The notes: generated by a model not told the origin, from the letters alone. A stretch of 64,000 nucleotides of DNA from an uncultured bacterium (GCA_903826405.1 CAIKEH010000019.1:47607-111606); one strand, 5' to 3'; positions 1 through 8,991 are shown, numbered from the stretch's first letter. Made by a program: numbers and translations.

Positions 1-1
1 T

Positions 2-817
2 TTCGACGACCCCGCTTCGAGCACGATCTCGGGTGTTAATTCCGACGTGCTCAAGGAACTCAGTGACGTCAGTGTCATCTGCACCATAACGGGGTCGCTC
101 AACCAACCCCAGACGGCATTCCAAATTGCCATGCCCGTAACCAGTTCGATCAGGAACAACCCCACCGTGGATGCCCGTATCAAGAACATCAACCGTGACC
201 AGAACGAAGCGAGCAAGCAGTCCACATACCTCATTGTTTTCAAGAGTTTTGCCCCGCAGGCCGCCATCGTAACGAGCGACCTGAACACCACACTCATCAA
301 CAACACGATCAGCGGGGTGATCAATGCGATCTTGGCGAACAGCCTGCAAAACTTTTTCTACAAAGTATTCGGCTCATCCATGAATGTGAACTTGAATTAC
401 TCACGGATGATCACCAATGCAACGGGCACGGCTTCCGATCAGGGGCAGGGCGGACAGAATGTAAGGGAGAATGTGAGTCTTGAATTCATAAAATCACTGA
501 TGGACAATAAACTTGTCATCACCCTCGGTAGCGACTTCAACTTTTCCGCCACGGGGAACAACACCATAACCAGTGCACAATCCTTTTTGTTCCTGCCGGA
601 TGTCAATGTGGAGTACAAGATCACGCCGGATGGCAAACTGAGAACCTCCTTTTTCTATCGAAGTAGCTTCGACGCCCTTTCCACTTCGGGAAGGCGCGAC
701 AGGACAGGAGGAAACATATCCTACAGAACTGAATTCAATACGCTATTCGGGAAGCCCGGGAAAAGAGAAGAATTGCCGATCACCAAGGATTCCATGATCG
801 AAAAGTTGATGCAGTGA
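2..817 (+). CDS. TamB-type translocation/assembly protein, C-terminal part (5' truncated)
   Basis: The open frame runs in from the window edge, so only about the last 271 residues are present. The text reads as the conserved C-terminus of the Bacteroidota TamB/DUF490 family: a stretch of beta-strand repeats (SGVNSDVLKEL, TGSLNQPQ), then a region with alternating polar and hydrophobic residues that ends in GKREELPITKD. TamB-like proteins span the periplasm and help deliver lipids or proteins to the outer membrane. The first Met-equivalent codon inside the window is an internal GTG at 47 and should not be taken as the true start. It converges on ribBA with a 7 bp gap. The family call rests on memory of the family's C-terminal pattern and not on a search. 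Confidence 0.7.
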   Translation, partial: FDDPASSTISGVNSDVLKELSDVSVICTITGSLNQPQTAFQIAMPVTSSIRNNPTVDARIKNINRDQNEASKQSTYLIVFKSFAPQAAIVTSDLNTTLINNTISGVINAILANSLQNFFYKVFGSSMNVNLNYSRMITNATGTASDQGQGGQNVRENVSLEFIKSLMDNKLVITLGSDFNFSATGNNTITSAQSFLFLPDVNVEYKITPDGKLRTSFFYRSSFDALSTSGRRDRTGGNISYRTEFNTLFGKPGKREELPITKDSMIEKLMQ

Positions 818-824
818 ATGAGGA

Positions 825-2024
825 TCAGGGTATCTCATGCCCCATCTTATCCCTTTTGGTACGCAGGTAGTTTTCGTTATGTGCGTTCGGCGCGATACTG
901 AGTGGAACCTTTTCCACGACTTCAAGACCATAGCCACTGAGCCCAGCTCTTTTGCGTGGATTATTACTGATCAGTCTGAGTTTGGTGGCACCCAGTGTCC
1001 GAAGGATCTGCGCCCCCACACCATAATCCCGCTCATCCATACCGAAACCGAGATGCAAGTTGGCTTCCACAGTATCCATTCCTTGCTCCTGTAAACGATA
1101 TGCTTTCAGTTTGTTCAGCAATCCGATCCCGCGTCCTTCCTGGTTCATATAAAGCACCACACCCTTGCCTTCAGCTTCCACCATCGCCATGGCCTGGTGC
1201 AATTGCTCTCCACAATCGCAGCGAAGGGAACCCAGGATGTCGCCCGTGAAACAGGAGGAATGAACTCTCGCCAGTACTGGCTCATCCAATTCCCACTTCC
1301 CCTTCACTAAGGCAAGATGATCCCCACTCTCTGGATTATTCCTTTCCCGAAAAACGTGCAGGTTGAAATGTCCATATTTGGTAGGCATGTCCACAACAAC
1401 TACCTGTTCGATCAGTGAATCCGTCTTCAGGCGATATTCGATCAGATCTTTGATTGAAATGATCTTCATGTCGTATTGACTTGCGATTTCTTTCAATTCA
1501 GGGAGCCTCGCCATGCTTCCATCCTCATTCATGATCTCCACTAATACACCTGCAGGCTCAAAACCAGCGAGTCTGGAAAGATCGATCGTGGCTTCGGTAT
1601 GACCGGAGCGGCGAAGCACCCCTCCCCTTTTGGCACGCAGAGGGAATATGTGTCCTGGACGACCCAGATCTTCCTTACGGGTAGCGGGATCAATCAAAGC
1701 AAGAACGGTTTTCGACCTGTCGGAAGCGGAGATCCCTGTGGTGCACCCATGCCCGAGCAGGTCCACTGAAACCGTGAAGGCGGTTTCGTGCAAAGCCGTA
1801 TTATCGTTGACCATGAGGTTGAGACCAAGTTCTTCACAACGGTCTTCTAATAAGGGAACGCAAATTAGACCTCGCCCGTATTTGCTCATGAAATTGATCA
1901 CTTCGGGTGTCGCATTGCGGGCTGCAGTGATGAAATCACCCTCGTTCTCACGATCCTCATCATCAACAACGATGACCATTTTCCCATTTCTGATATCTTC
2001 TATCGCACGCTCGATTGAATCCAT
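825..2024 (-). CDS. ribBA: Bifunctional 3,4-dihydroxy-2-butanone-4-phosphate synthase / GTP cyclohydrolase II
   Basis: Catalyses both entry steps of riboflavin synthesis, from ribulose 5-phosphate and from GTP, in the cytoplasm. The N-terminal RibB half shows the acidic [11 protein letters not shown] motif (residues 21-31) and [17 protein letters not shown]. The C-terminal RibA half shows zinc ligands C258, C269 and C271 in SSCFTG..LRCDC, followed by [10 protein letters not shown] and NNPRKRAGL. The 399-residue length is normal for the fusion. The ATG at 2024 is preferred because [14 protein letters not shown] is the usual family start and a -7 box lies just upstream; the 17 extra codons upstream do not look conserved. 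No FMN riboswitch is visible in front of it, so regulation is unknown. Confidence 0.95.
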   Translation of the reverse strand: MDSIERAIEDIRNGKMVIVVDDEDRENEGDFITAARNATPEVINFMSKYGRGLICVPLLEDRCEELGLNLMVNDNTALHETAFTVSVDLLGHGCTTGISASDRSKTVLALIDPATRKEDLGRPGHIFPLRAKRGGVLRRSGHTEATIDLSRLAGFEPAGVLVEIMNEDGSMARLPELKEIASQYDMKIISIKDLIEYRLKTDSLIEQVVVVDMPTKYGHFNLHVFRERNNPESGDHLALVKGKWELDEPVLARVHSSCFTGDILGSLRCDCGEQLHQAMAMVEAEGKGVVLYMNQEGRGIGLLNKLKAYRLQEQGMDTVEANLHLGFGMDERDYGVGAQILRTLGATKLRLISNNPRKRAGLSGYGLEVVEKVPLSIAPNAHNENYLRTKRDKMGHEIP

Positions 2025-2041
2025 GTACCTGTTTGTGGCTG

Positions 2042-2049
2042 CAAAATTA
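2042..2049 (-). promoter_or_regulatory. Candidate -7 box for ribBA (TAATTTTG)
   Basis: TAATTTTG fits the Bacteroidota -7 consensus TAnnTTTG and ends 17 bp before the ribBA ATG. A TTG that could serve as the -33 element lies 23 bp upstream (2073-2075), a little farther than the ideal 19-21. This would give a leader of only about ten bases. Confidence 0.4.
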
Positions 2050-2209
2050 ACACAATTCCGCCACGTAAGGATCAATGTAATCCGTTGTGCATTCCCAGGC
2101 GGAGCTGCAGCAGGGATCAGTATCCTGCATGCCCGAACAAAACTGGCTGAAACCCAATAAAGCAGTAAGATGGTTCAAAAAAAGGCCTATACTCTTTGCC
2201 ACCAACAGA

Positions 2210-3022
2210 TCAATCAACCTTACCAAAGGCCCAAGTTAGAAATTCCGGAATTGCCCGACCCCAAGTCTCTACATCATGCCTGCCATCCGGAAATTCGAGA
2301 TACCGAATGTCCTTGAAACGATCATACCCCTTACTGGACAATTCATCGATGAGGCCCATCGTGTCGTCTATGGAATCAATGATTCCATTGCCATTTCGAT
2401 CCATGGTCTCATCCAGCATGCCGGCCTGAAAGAAGAATCTCAACCCAGGTGAATATGGGCCGTTCCTGACCCGTTTATGCATGATCCGGTCCATTTGCTC
2501 ATTGTACCCATCGTCCAGCGCTTTAGATCTCCACCAGAGTGATCCACTGAAAACAGCCGCATGAACGAACTCACTTGGATGTGACCAGGCAATGTCCAAT
2601 GCACTGAGGCCGCCGAGGGAAAAACCGGCAAAAGATTTATCGGAAAAATCAGGTTGACCGTACCGCTCTCTGAGGAAAGGGATCAACTCCCGAAAAACGA
2701 AGTGTACGTATGCATCCGCTTTGGCCCCTCTTCCCATATGATCAGGTTCCCCGGCAGTGCCATATTCCATTCTTCTATCGGGTCCACAATGTATGCCTAC
2801 GCAAATCAATGGCCGAATGAGCTCTTTGACATACAACCTGTCCAGTATCCTCTTGAAATTCATGACAGCAAGGTCCTGCCCATCATTGATGAGCAAAAGT
2901 CCGATGGGTCTTTGCGGCAAGGAGGACGGAAGATAAAGGTCCACAGGCACATCCCTGCTTAATTTCAAGGAAGGGATGACCTGTCGTTCGATCCGCACCC
3001 TGGATTCATCATTGGCTCCCAT
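2210..3022 (-). CDS. Alpha/beta-hydrolase esterase (enterochelin-esterase/esterase D-like)
   Basis: A 270-residue cytoplasmic-type esterase: no signal peptide is visible. The oxyanion region LLLINDGQDL is followed by the nucleophile elbow GFSLGG (Ser135), and a C-terminal FPDGRHDVETW supplies the catalytic His. An insertion reading DRNGNGIIDSIDDT resembles a calcium-loop and is, from memory, common in Bacteroidota members of this family. The substrate cannot be told from sequence; the family includes siderophore, acyl and carbohydrate esterases. The ATG at 3022 is chosen over a TTG three codons upstream because a TATCTTTG box sits six bases before it. It reads away from the ATP-grasp cluster and need not be connected to it. 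Confidence 0.8.
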   Translation of the reverse strand: MGANDESRVRIERQVIPSLKLSRDVPVDLYLPSSLPQRPIGLLLINDGQDLAVMNFKRILDRLYVKELIRPLICVGIHCGPDRRMEYGTAGEPDHMGRGAKADAYVHFVFRELIPFLRERYGQPDFSDKSFAGFSLGGLSALDIAWSHPSEFVHAAVFSGSLWWRSKALDDGYNEQMDRIMHKRVRNGPYSPGLRFFFQAGMLDETMDRNGNGIIDSIDDTMGLIDELSSKGYDRFKDIRYLEFPDGRHDVETWGRAIPEFLTWAFGKVD

Positions 3023-3028
3023 AAGGAG

Positions 3029-3036
3029 CAAAGATA
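3029..3036 (-). promoter_or_regulatory. Candidate -7 box for the esterase (TATCTTTG)
   Basis: An exact TAnnTTTG match ending 6 bp before the esterase ATG. If used, the transcript would be essentially leaderless. I see no convincing -33 element. Confidence 0.4.
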
Positions 3037-3082
3037 CTCAGAAAGGAATGCAGAAGAATAGCGATACGGAACAGTTCATTTA

Positions 3083-3114
3083 TTTGGTTTATTGACCCTT
3101 AAAAAATACATTTG
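3083..3114 (+). promoter_or_regulatory. Promoter for the ATP-grasp/carboxylate-amine ligase pair
   Basis: TTTG at 3083-3086, a 20 bp spacer and TACATTTG at 3107-3114 match the Bacteroidota primary sigma consensus (TTTG-N19/20-TAnnTTTG). Transcription would begin near 3120, leaving a leader of about 80 bases before the ATG at 3201. Confidence 0.65.
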
Positions 3115-3200
3115 ACTGAGGCGCTGTGCACATGTCACACCGGGATGAATGCCCACCATTCCTTCCCCGCATGTCACCCCGGAACTTCAAACTACTTCAC

Positions 3201-4151
3201 ATGAAAAAGATCGGCATTTTATTCGGCAAAGAGAGGTCTTTCCCTTCGGCTTTCGTGGAAAGGGTGAATAGCAAGAACATTCAAGGAATCGTGGCCGAAC
3301 CGGTGTCCATAGACAAGGTCATGCAAGGCGAGGATTCCGGATACGCGGTCATCATAGACAGGATCTCCCAGGATGTTCCATTCTACCGCGCTTTCCTGAA
3401 AAATGCTGCGATCAGTGGGACCGCAGTGATCAACAACCCCTTCTGGTGGAGTGCTGATGAGAAGTTCTTCAACAATGCCTTGGCCACCAAGATCGGCGTT
3501 CCTGTGCCCAAAACCGTCATACTCCCTTCCCGGGAATTACCGGACGATACTTCCGAGGAATCTTTCAGCAATCTGACCTATCCTCTCGACTGGAAGGGGA
3601 TCTTCGACTATGTTGGCTTTCCCGCATACATGAAACCTTTCGCCGGAGGTGGCTGGAAGAGTGTTTACCGTCTGGAAAGCAGGGATGAATTTTTCTCCAA
3701 ACATTCCGAAACCGGTCAATTGGTCATGCTGCTTCAGGAGGAGATCGTTTTCCAGGAGTATTATCGATGCTATTGCATTGGAAGGAAACATGTCAGGATC
3801 ATGCCCTACGAACCGCGGAACCCCCACCACCTTCGCTATGTCGCGCCTTTCTCCCCTTCAGATGAAATGCAGGGCAAGATGAAGGACATTGTCCTGCGTA
3901 TCAACAACTACTTGGGATATGACTTCAACACGGTGGAACTGGCCGTCAGGGATGGCATCCCCTATGCCATAGATTTCTGCAATCCCGCACCGGATGCCGA
4001 CCTGAAAAGCGTTGGAGAGGAAAATTTCGAATGGGTCGTGGAAAACGCCGCCAATTATGCGATCGAAAGGGCAACTGCACACCAAACGGGCATGGACAAT
4101 CTGAGCTGGGGCGAATACCTGAAAAAAAGTATCCGACAAGAACAACTGTGA
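3201..4151 (+). CDS. ATP-grasp ligase, RimK/glutathione-synthetase-like
   Basis: A 316-residue member of the ATP-grasp superfamily, which joins a carboxylate to an amine or thiol through an acyl-phosphate. The N-terminus MKKIGILFGKE is the pre-ATP-grasp fold; ATP-binding strand PAYMKPFAGGGWKSV is at 141-155, and the metal/phosphate segment VELAVRDGIPYAIDFCNPAPD is at 245-265. FQEYYRCYCIGRKHVRI (184-200) is the usual central strand. The ATG at 3201 begins this fold; the longer frame from 3126 adds 25 residues unlike the family. It lies 21 bp before a YbdK-type ligase, so the two are probably co-transcribed. The substrate is unknown; peptide-like small molecules are the family norm. Confidence 0.8.
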   Translation: MKKIGILFGKERSFPSAFVERVNSKNIQGIVAEPVSIDKVMQGEDSGYAVIIDRISQDVPFYRAFLKNAAISGTAVINNPFWWSADEKFFNNALATKIGVPVPKTVILPSRELPDDTSEESFSNLTYPLDWKGIFDYVGFPAYMKPFAGGGWKSVYRLESRDEFFSKHSETGQLVMLLQEEIVFQEYYRCYCIGRKHVRIMPYEPRNPHHLRYVAPFSPSDEMQGKMKDIVLRINNYLGYDFNTVELAVRDGIPYAIDFCNPAPDADLKSVGEENFEWVVENAANYAIERATAHQTGMDNLSWGEYLKKSIRQEQL

Positions 4152-4172
4152 ACCATCGAAAGAAGATCATCT

Positions 4173-5285
4173 ATGCCAAATTTCAACTATAAACATTTCA
4201 CTCTTGGGGTCGAAGAGGAATACATGGTCATGGACCCGAACACCCGTGAACTGAGAAGCCACGAACAGAAGATCGTCTCGGAAGGACAGAAGATCATCCG
4301 CGATAAGGTGAAAGCGGAGATGCACCAAGCTGTAGTGGAAGTGGGTACCGATATCTGTCAGAATATCGATGAAGCCTATAAGGATGTTATGACGCTCAGG
4401 CATACCATCAGCAGCGTGGCCGGGGATCTGGGCTTTTGGATGGGCGCCTCCGGCACCCACCCCTTCAGCCATTGGGAGAGCCAACTCATCACAGATCATG
4501 TCCGGTACCGTGAGATCGTCGACGAGATGCAGGAAGCGGCAAGAAGCAATCTGATATTCGGCCTGCATGTCCACGTAGGAATGCCAGATCGGGAAATGGC
4601 CATTCATATCGCCAATTCAGCAAGGTATTTCCTGCCCCATGTTTTCGCCCTGAGCACCAACTCCCCTTTCTGGGAGGGCCGTTTGACCGGTTTCAGATCG
4701 TTCCGGACCAAGGTTTTTGACAAGTTCCCCCGAACGGGAATACCAGACTACTTTGACAGCTATAGTGCCTATGAGAATTATGTCAACCTGCTCATCAAGA
4801 CCAACTGCATAGACAATGCAAAGAAGATCTGGTGGGATCTTCGAGTACACCCCTTCTTTGGCACCGTGGAATTCCGCATCTGCGATGTCCCCCTTACTGC
4901 GGAAGAGACCATCGCCATAGCCGCATTATTCCAATGCATCTGCGCCAAACTGTACAAATTGCGTTCCCGTAACCTGAATTTCATCATCTACCCGCGTGCA
5001 TTGGTGAATGAGAATAAATGGAGGGCCTCCCGCTACGGGATCGATGGAAGGCTGATCGATTTCGGGAAGGAGGAAGAGGTCAACACCAGGGTCTTGATCC
5101 ACGAACTGCTGGATTTCGTGGATGATGTGGCCGATGACCTAGGCTGTCGACATGCCCTTGGACTGGTGCTGAAGATTCTGGAGAAAGGAACAGGTGCAGA
5201 CCGCCAACTTAAAGTCTTCGAACAGACAAGAAACCTCGTCAGCGTTGCAGACTACATCCATACACAATTTCTGGCGCCTTTATGA
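4173..5285 (+). CDS. Carboxylate-amine ligase, YbdK/GCS2 family
   Basis: A 370-residue glutamate-cysteine-ligase family 2 protein (COG2170, YbdK-type). It has the signature GVEEEYMVMD near residue 12, GTDICQNI with downstream acidic residues, LHVHVGMPD, and the WWDLRVHPFFGTVEFRICDVP block that binds metal and substrate. Full length for the family. These enzymes form an amide between a gamma- or alpha-carboxyl and an amine using ATP; YbdK itself has weak gamma-glutamylcysteine ligase activity. It directly follows an ATP-grasp ligase, an arrangement that mirrors GshA-GshB glutathione synthesis but with different families. The true product is unknown. A second ATP-grasp-like protein and an amidotransferase lie 1.2 kb downstream on the same strand. 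Confidence 0.88.
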   Translation: MPNFNYKHFTLGVEEEYMVMDPNTRELRSHEQKIVSEGQKIIRDKVKAEMHQAVVEVGTDICQNIDEAYKDVMTLRHTISSVAGDLGFWMGASGTHPFSHWESQLITDHVRYREIVDEMQEAARSNLIFGLHVHVGMPDREMAIHIANSARYFLPHVFALSTNSPFWEGRLTGFRSFRTKVFDKFPRTGIPDYFDSYSAYENYVNLLIKTNCIDNAKKIWWDLRVHPFFGTVEFRICDVPLTAEETIAIAALFQCICAKLYKLRSRNLNFIIYPRALVNENKWRASRYGIDGRLIDFGKEEEVNTRVLIHELLDFVDDVADDLGCRHALGLVLKILEKGTGADRQLKVFEQTRNLVSVADYIHTQFLAPL

Positions 5286-5350
5286 CTAACGCATGAACTG
5301 CTCATGACAAAACCCATTTATGCGCTTTCAGACGAGCAGATTACGACAGT

Positions 5351-6409
5351 TCAGTTCTTCACCATATTCCTATCTACGGCATGGATGAAATCAATGACCC
5401 CACTCATGAAGATCTGTTGGTCGTCATACATGGCGAGATGACTGCCATTAGGGCAATATAGAAAACTTCCTTGTTTTACCTGAGTACTCATCCATTTCAT
5501 ATGTTCGGGATCCATCGTATCATGTTCAGCCCCTACAGTGAGGGTAGGTACGACGATCTCCTTCAACCGATCACGGATGTCCCATTTCGCCAGCCTGCCA
5601 GATATGCCGAACTCACTGGGCCCCTGCATCATGGTATAGACCACATTGTTCGCATGCTTGAGCGACCGATTGAACCCATCAGGCCAATCCTCCAGGCGAC
5701 AGATATGCTTCTTGTAGAAGTTCGGTATGAGCAATTCCATGTAACGCGGATTGGCAAAATCTCCTTTGCTCTCAAGAGCCTTGACTTCCTTCAAAACCGC
5801 AGGGTCCATTTCTTTCGATAATACTTGCTCCGCATATTTCCCGTATTCCGGACAGCTGGACATCATGTTGCATATGATCATGCCCTTCATGTTACTCTGG
5901 TACTTCAAGGCATATTCCATGGCCAGGATTCCACCCCAGGAATTTCCCAGGAGATAGAAATTGTCTTTGCCCATGCCCAATGCCTTTCTGACCTGTTCCA
6001 CTTCCTCCACGAAACGACCGGTCGTCCACAGGCTGCTATCTGCAGGCTGGTCAGAGTAATAAGATCCCAACTGATCATATTCATAAAACTCGAATCCTTG
6101 CTGTGGGAAGAAGCTTTCGAAACATTCCATATACTCATGTGTCATCGCCGGGCCACCATGAAGTAGAAGGACCTTGATCCGGGGATTATTCCCGAAACGT
6201 TTAGTCCAAACTTTGAATTTTCCAACCGGGGTTTCGACAGGTATCATGCGCACTCCGGCGGTTTGAACTCCGCTATCCTGTGGAGCGAAATAAGCTGCAA
6301 GGGAAGGCAACGAAGATCCTGAACCAGAATGGGTGTCCTGCTGGCGGCAGGAATAGAAAATGGTGCAGAAGAAGAAAACTATGAATAAGGTAATTTTAAA
6401 GTAAGTCAT
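5351..6409 (-). CDS. Proline-iminopeptidase-like alpha/beta-hydrolase, lipoprotein
   Basis: A 352-residue serine hydrolase of the proline iminopeptidase group, which removes N-terminal residues (classically Pro) from peptides. It starts with a lipoprotein signal ending FYSC, lipidated at C21, so it should sit on a membrane facing the periplasm. The oxyanion motif HGGPAMT is at 84-90, YDQLGSYYSD at 111-120, and the nucleophile GNSWGG has Ser157. Acid and base are in GAEHDTMDPEH and NGSHLAMYDD. It lies between the two halves of the amide-ligase cluster but on the other strand, converging on the YbdK gene. A link to that pathway, for instance trimming its product, is speculation. Confidence 0.85.
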   Translation of the reverse strand: MTYFKITLFIVFFFCTIFYSCRQQDTHSGSGSSLPSLAAYFAPQDSGVQTAGVRMIPVETPVGKFKVWTKRFGNNPRIKVLLLHGGPAMTHEYMECFESFFPQQGFEFYEYDQLGSYYSDQPADSSLWTTGRFVEEVEQVRKALGMGKDNFYLLGNSWGGILAMEYALKYQSNMKGMIICNMMSSCPEYGKYAEQVLSKEMDPAVLKEVKALESKGDFANPRYMELLIPNFYKKHICRLEDWPDGFNRSLKHANNVVYTMMQGPSEFGISGRLAKWDIRDRLKEIVVPTLTVGAEHDTMDPEHMKWMSTQVKQGSFLYCPNGSHLAMYDDQQIFMSGVIDFIHAVDRNMVKN

Positions 6410-6530
6410 AATTGACGGGTTATACTATAAAGATATGAATGCGATTACAATTTAAGGAATGAAGGTAATGACCCCAAAAGATGACATTAGCCATATTCCT
6501 GATTCAGCTGCGGGCTTGTAAAAAAACGAT

Positions 6531-6538
6531 TAGTTTTG
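6531..6538 (+). promoter_or_regulatory. Candidate -7 box for the amidotransferase gene (TAGTTTTG)
   Basis: An exact TAnnTTTG match ending 5 bp before the GTG at 6544. It supports that GTG as the start and a nearly leaderless message. No good -33 element is visible at the expected distance. Confidence 0.4.
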
Positions 6539-6543
6539 CTTCC

Positions 6544-7398
6544 GTGAAAAAATCAGATCGACCCTTCAGGATAGCCATACTTGACCTGTATGATGGGGTC
6601 GCCAATCAGGGTATGCGATGCATACGTGACATCCTGAAGCAATTCGCTCAAGAACAACAGATCAACCTGATCACTGAAGAATTTGAGGTTCGAAAAAGAA
6701 TGGAATTCCCTGGCCTGGATCATGATGCATACATTTCCAGCGGCGGGCCCGGAAGTCCCTTGGATTCTGAAGGCAGTGATTGGGACAATGCCTATTTTCT
6801 CTGGTTGAAACTCGTGGAGGACTGGAATGCGGAGAGTCCGGTCGAGGCCAAAAAACATGTCTTTTTCATCTGCCATTCCTTTCAACTCGCCTGCCGCCAT
6901 TACAGAATAGGGCATGTCACCAAAAGAAGATCAACATCCTTCGGTGTCTTTCCCATGCACATGCTGGAAGATTGCAGGGATGAGCAGATCTTTGATGGCC
7001 TCCAGGACCCTTTCTATGCAGTTGACAGTCGGGATTATCAGGTCGTCCAACCCCACCACCACAGGATACTAGAGATGGGAGCCAAGATACTCTGCATTGA
7101 GAAGGAAAGACCACATATCCCATTGGAAAGGGCACTCATGGCCATGCGTTTCAATTCGCATATGGTCGGCACTCAATTCCATCCCGAGGCAGACGCGATC
7201 GGCATGAGCATGTATCTGCAAACAGAGGAGAAAAAAGATAGCGTGATCGAAAGCCATGGCTATGAAAAATGGGAATCCATGATCAGCCAGTTGAATGACC
7301 CGGACAAGATCCTGTTCACTTATTCCCGCATCCTTCCAAATTTCCTTCTTCAGGCGTGGAATAACAGGGATCAAAATGATCCGATCTCAGGATCTTAG
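6544..7398 (+). CDS. Class I glutamine amidotransferase-like protein
   Basis: A 284-residue protein with the class I glutamine amidotransferase fold, which releases ammonia from glutamine through a Cys-His-Glu triad. The N-terminal strand is RIAILDLYDG, the oxyanion loop ISSGGPGSPLD, the nucleophile segment FFICHSFQ (Cys110), and the triad His/Glu lie in GTQFHPEAD (His213, Glu215). The elbow reads CHSFQ and not the usual CLGHQ, so it is divergent. There is no GMP-synthase ATP-pyrophosphatase domain, so this is not guaA. GTG at 6544 is favoured because it follows a TAGTTTTG box; ATG at 6481 would add 21 poorly conserved residues. It probably feeds ammonia to, or hydrolyses an amide made by, its ligase neighbours. 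Confidence 0.78.
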   Translation: MKKSDRPFRIAILDLYDGVANQGMRCIRDILKQFAQEQQINLITEEFEVRKRMEFPGLDHDAYISSGGPGSPLDSEGSDWDNAYFLWLKLVEDWNAESPVEAKKHVFFICHSFQLACRHYRIGHVTKRRSTSFGVFPMHMLEDCRDEQIFDGLQDPFYAVDSRDYQVVQPHHHRILEMGAKILCIEKERPHIPLERALMAMRFNSHMVGTQFHPEADAIGMSMYLQTEEKKDSVIESHGYEKWESMISQLNDPDKILFTYSRILPNFLLQAWNNRDQNDPISGS

Positions 7399-7401
7399 TG
7401 G

Positions 7402-7432
7402 TTGTATTGACACAAGCATTTGAATATATTTT
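7402..7432 (+). promoter_or_regulatory. Possible promoter for the second ATP-grasp gene
   Basis: TTG at 7402-7404, a 20 bp spacer and TATATTTT at 7425-7432 differ from the Bacteroidota consensus only in the last base of the -7 box. It sits in the 61 bp gap before the ATG at 7460. Confidence 0.3.
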
Positions 7433-7459
7433 CACTAAATTCCTGTTTAAAGCAATGTC

Positions 7460-8653
7460 ATGGTCCCGTTCATAAGAAAAGCATTCAATGACCGTTTTAC
7501 AGAGAGCCGTTACAGCAACTTTCTGGAAGACCTGAACAGCAAGTACCCCGGGGCCATTGAATTCCGCATTGCCGAAACCCCCATATTCGTCGACACGGGT
7601 TTTCGGGACAAGATGATCGAATGCAGTGAAGGGATCATCGACCTGATCATTTCTCCGGAATACAGGCAAATCACCGAACGATCGATACCCAAAAGGGATT
7701 ATGTTCCCCATGAGAACGGACATTGCCATATGATCGCTCTCGACTTCGGAGTTTGTGAAAATGAAGCAGGGGAGCTCGAACCACAACTCATCGAATTGCA
7801 AGGCTTCCCCACTCTCTTTGCCTTCCAAGCCTATTACCCTGATGTAGTGGAAAAACATTTCGACATTCCAGAGGAATATTCACATTATTTTGGAGGGCAT
7901 GACATCACAAGCTATCTGGAGGAAATGCGCAAACTGATTTTAGGTGAACATGCACCTGAAAATGTCATCCTATTGGAGATCAAGCCCCACCTGCAAAAGA
8001 CAAGAGTGGATTTTTATTGTACTCAGGATTATTGGGGGATCAGACCCGTCTGCCTGACTGAATTGATACTGGAAGGCAAAGACCTCTTTTACCAACGCGA
8101 TGGAATAAAAACGAAGATCAATAGGATATATAACAGGGTCATATTCGACGATTTGCATGCACAGCAAAATGAACTGGGAGCAGTCCCTGACATCAGGCAG
8201 GTACTTGACGTGGAGTGGATCCCCCATCCGAACTGGTTCTACAGGATCAGCAAATTCACCCTTCCTTACATTATAAGTCCTTATGTACCTCAAACATTCT
8301 TCCTGGACAAATTAAAGGATTTACCCGCCGATCTGGAAAACTATGTACTCAAGCCGCTTTATTCCTTCGCAGGGAAAGGGGTGGTAATAGACATCCGTCC
8401 GGAAGACATCAAGGAATTAAAAGATCCCGAAAACTGGATCCTTCAAAGAAAAGTAAAGTATGCCAACGCCATCGAAACGCCGGACGGACCTGCAAAAGCG
8501 GAAATCAGACTGATGTACATATGGAAGGATGGCGATAGCCGTCCTGTTCTGATGACGAATCTCGCCCGATTGAGCAAGGGCAAAATGATCGGAGTACGAT
8601 ATAATATGGACAAGAAATGGGTGGGCGGAAGCGTGGCCTATTTTGAAAAATGA
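7460..8653 (+). CDS. ATP-grasp-like protein of unknown substrate (glutathionylspermidine-synthase-like layout)
   Basis: A 397-residue protein without signal peptide. EPQLIELQGFPTLFAFQ (107-123) resembles the substrate segment of circularly permuted ATP-grasp enzymes, and ENYVLKPLYSFAGKGVVID (293-311) is a clear ATP-binding strand with Lys298 and a Gly-rich loop. The C-terminal KAEIRLMYIW..LMTNLARLSKGKMIG (346-377) fits the closing strand and metal site. Such proteins form amide bonds on peptide-like substrates. It lies between the amidotransferase gene and a cupin gene, with 17 bp to the latter. I do not recognise a named family; the ATP-grasp assignment is fairly secure, the reaction is not. 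Confidence 0.65.
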   Translation: MVPFIRKAFNDRFTESRYSNFLEDLNSKYPGAIEFRIAETPIFVDTGFRDKMIECSEGIIDLIISPEYRQITERSIPKRDYVPHENGHCHMIALDFGVCENEAGELEPQLIELQGFPTLFAFQAYYPDVVEKHFDIPEEYSHYFGGHDITSYLEEMRKLILGEHAPENVILLEIKPHLQKTRVDFYCTQDYWGIRPVCLTELILEGKDLFYQRDGIKTKINRIYNRVIFDDLHAQQNELGAVPDIRQVLDVEWIPHPNWFYRISKFTLPYIISPYVPQTFFLDKLKDLPADLENYVLKPLYSFAGKGVVIDIRPEDIKELKDPENWILQRKVKYANAIETPDGPAKAEIRLMYIWKDGDSRPVLMTNLARLSKGKMIGVRYNMDKKWVGGSVAYFEK

Positions 8654-8670
8654 AACTTTAAAACAGCAAT

Positions 8671-8991
8671 ATGCAAAACATTTTGAACATTCCCGTTAAA
8701 TGGCTCACTGAAGGTGTGACAGGACATTATGTACATGGGGAGAGGATGACACTGGGTTTGGTAGAGCTGAAGCAAGGCAGCATTGTTCCGCTACATAGCC
8801 ATCCACATGAGCAGATCACCTTCATCCTTTCCGGAAAATTGCAGATGGAGATCGGAGGCAAAACCCTTGTACTGGAGCCCAACATGTACCACCTGATCCC
8901 AGGCGATGTGATCCATAGCGCACTGGCATTGACCGATTGTTCGTTGATTGATGCCTTTCAACCCGTTCGGGAAGACTACAGGACTCAATGA
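8671..8991 (+). CDS. Small cupin-domain protein
   Basis: A 106-residue single-domain cupin. Motif 1 reads PLHSHPHEQITFILSGKLQ, giving His-His-Glu metal ligands, and motif 2 reads MYHLIPGDVIHSA with the last His. Small cupins of this type either bind a metal and small ligand or act as isomerases, and some are regulators. It begins 17 bp after the second ATP-grasp gene and ends the plus-strand cluster, converging on an MFS gene. Its place suggests a role with the amide product of the cluster, but nothing in the sequence fixes the ligand. Confidence 0.85.
   Translation: MQNILNIPVKWLTEGVTGHYVHGERMTLGLVELKQGSIVPLHSHPHEQITFILSGKLQMEIGGKTLVLEPNMYHLIPGDVIHSALALTDCSLIDAFQPVREDYRTQ

Noticed and set aside
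2050..2209. FMN riboswitch upstream of ribBA
   Set aside because: None of the conserved RFN-element core sequences can be seen on the minus strand.
6544..7398. guaA (GMP synthase)
   Set aside because: Only the amidotransferase domain is present; the ATP-pyrophosphatase half is missing and the elbow is atypical.
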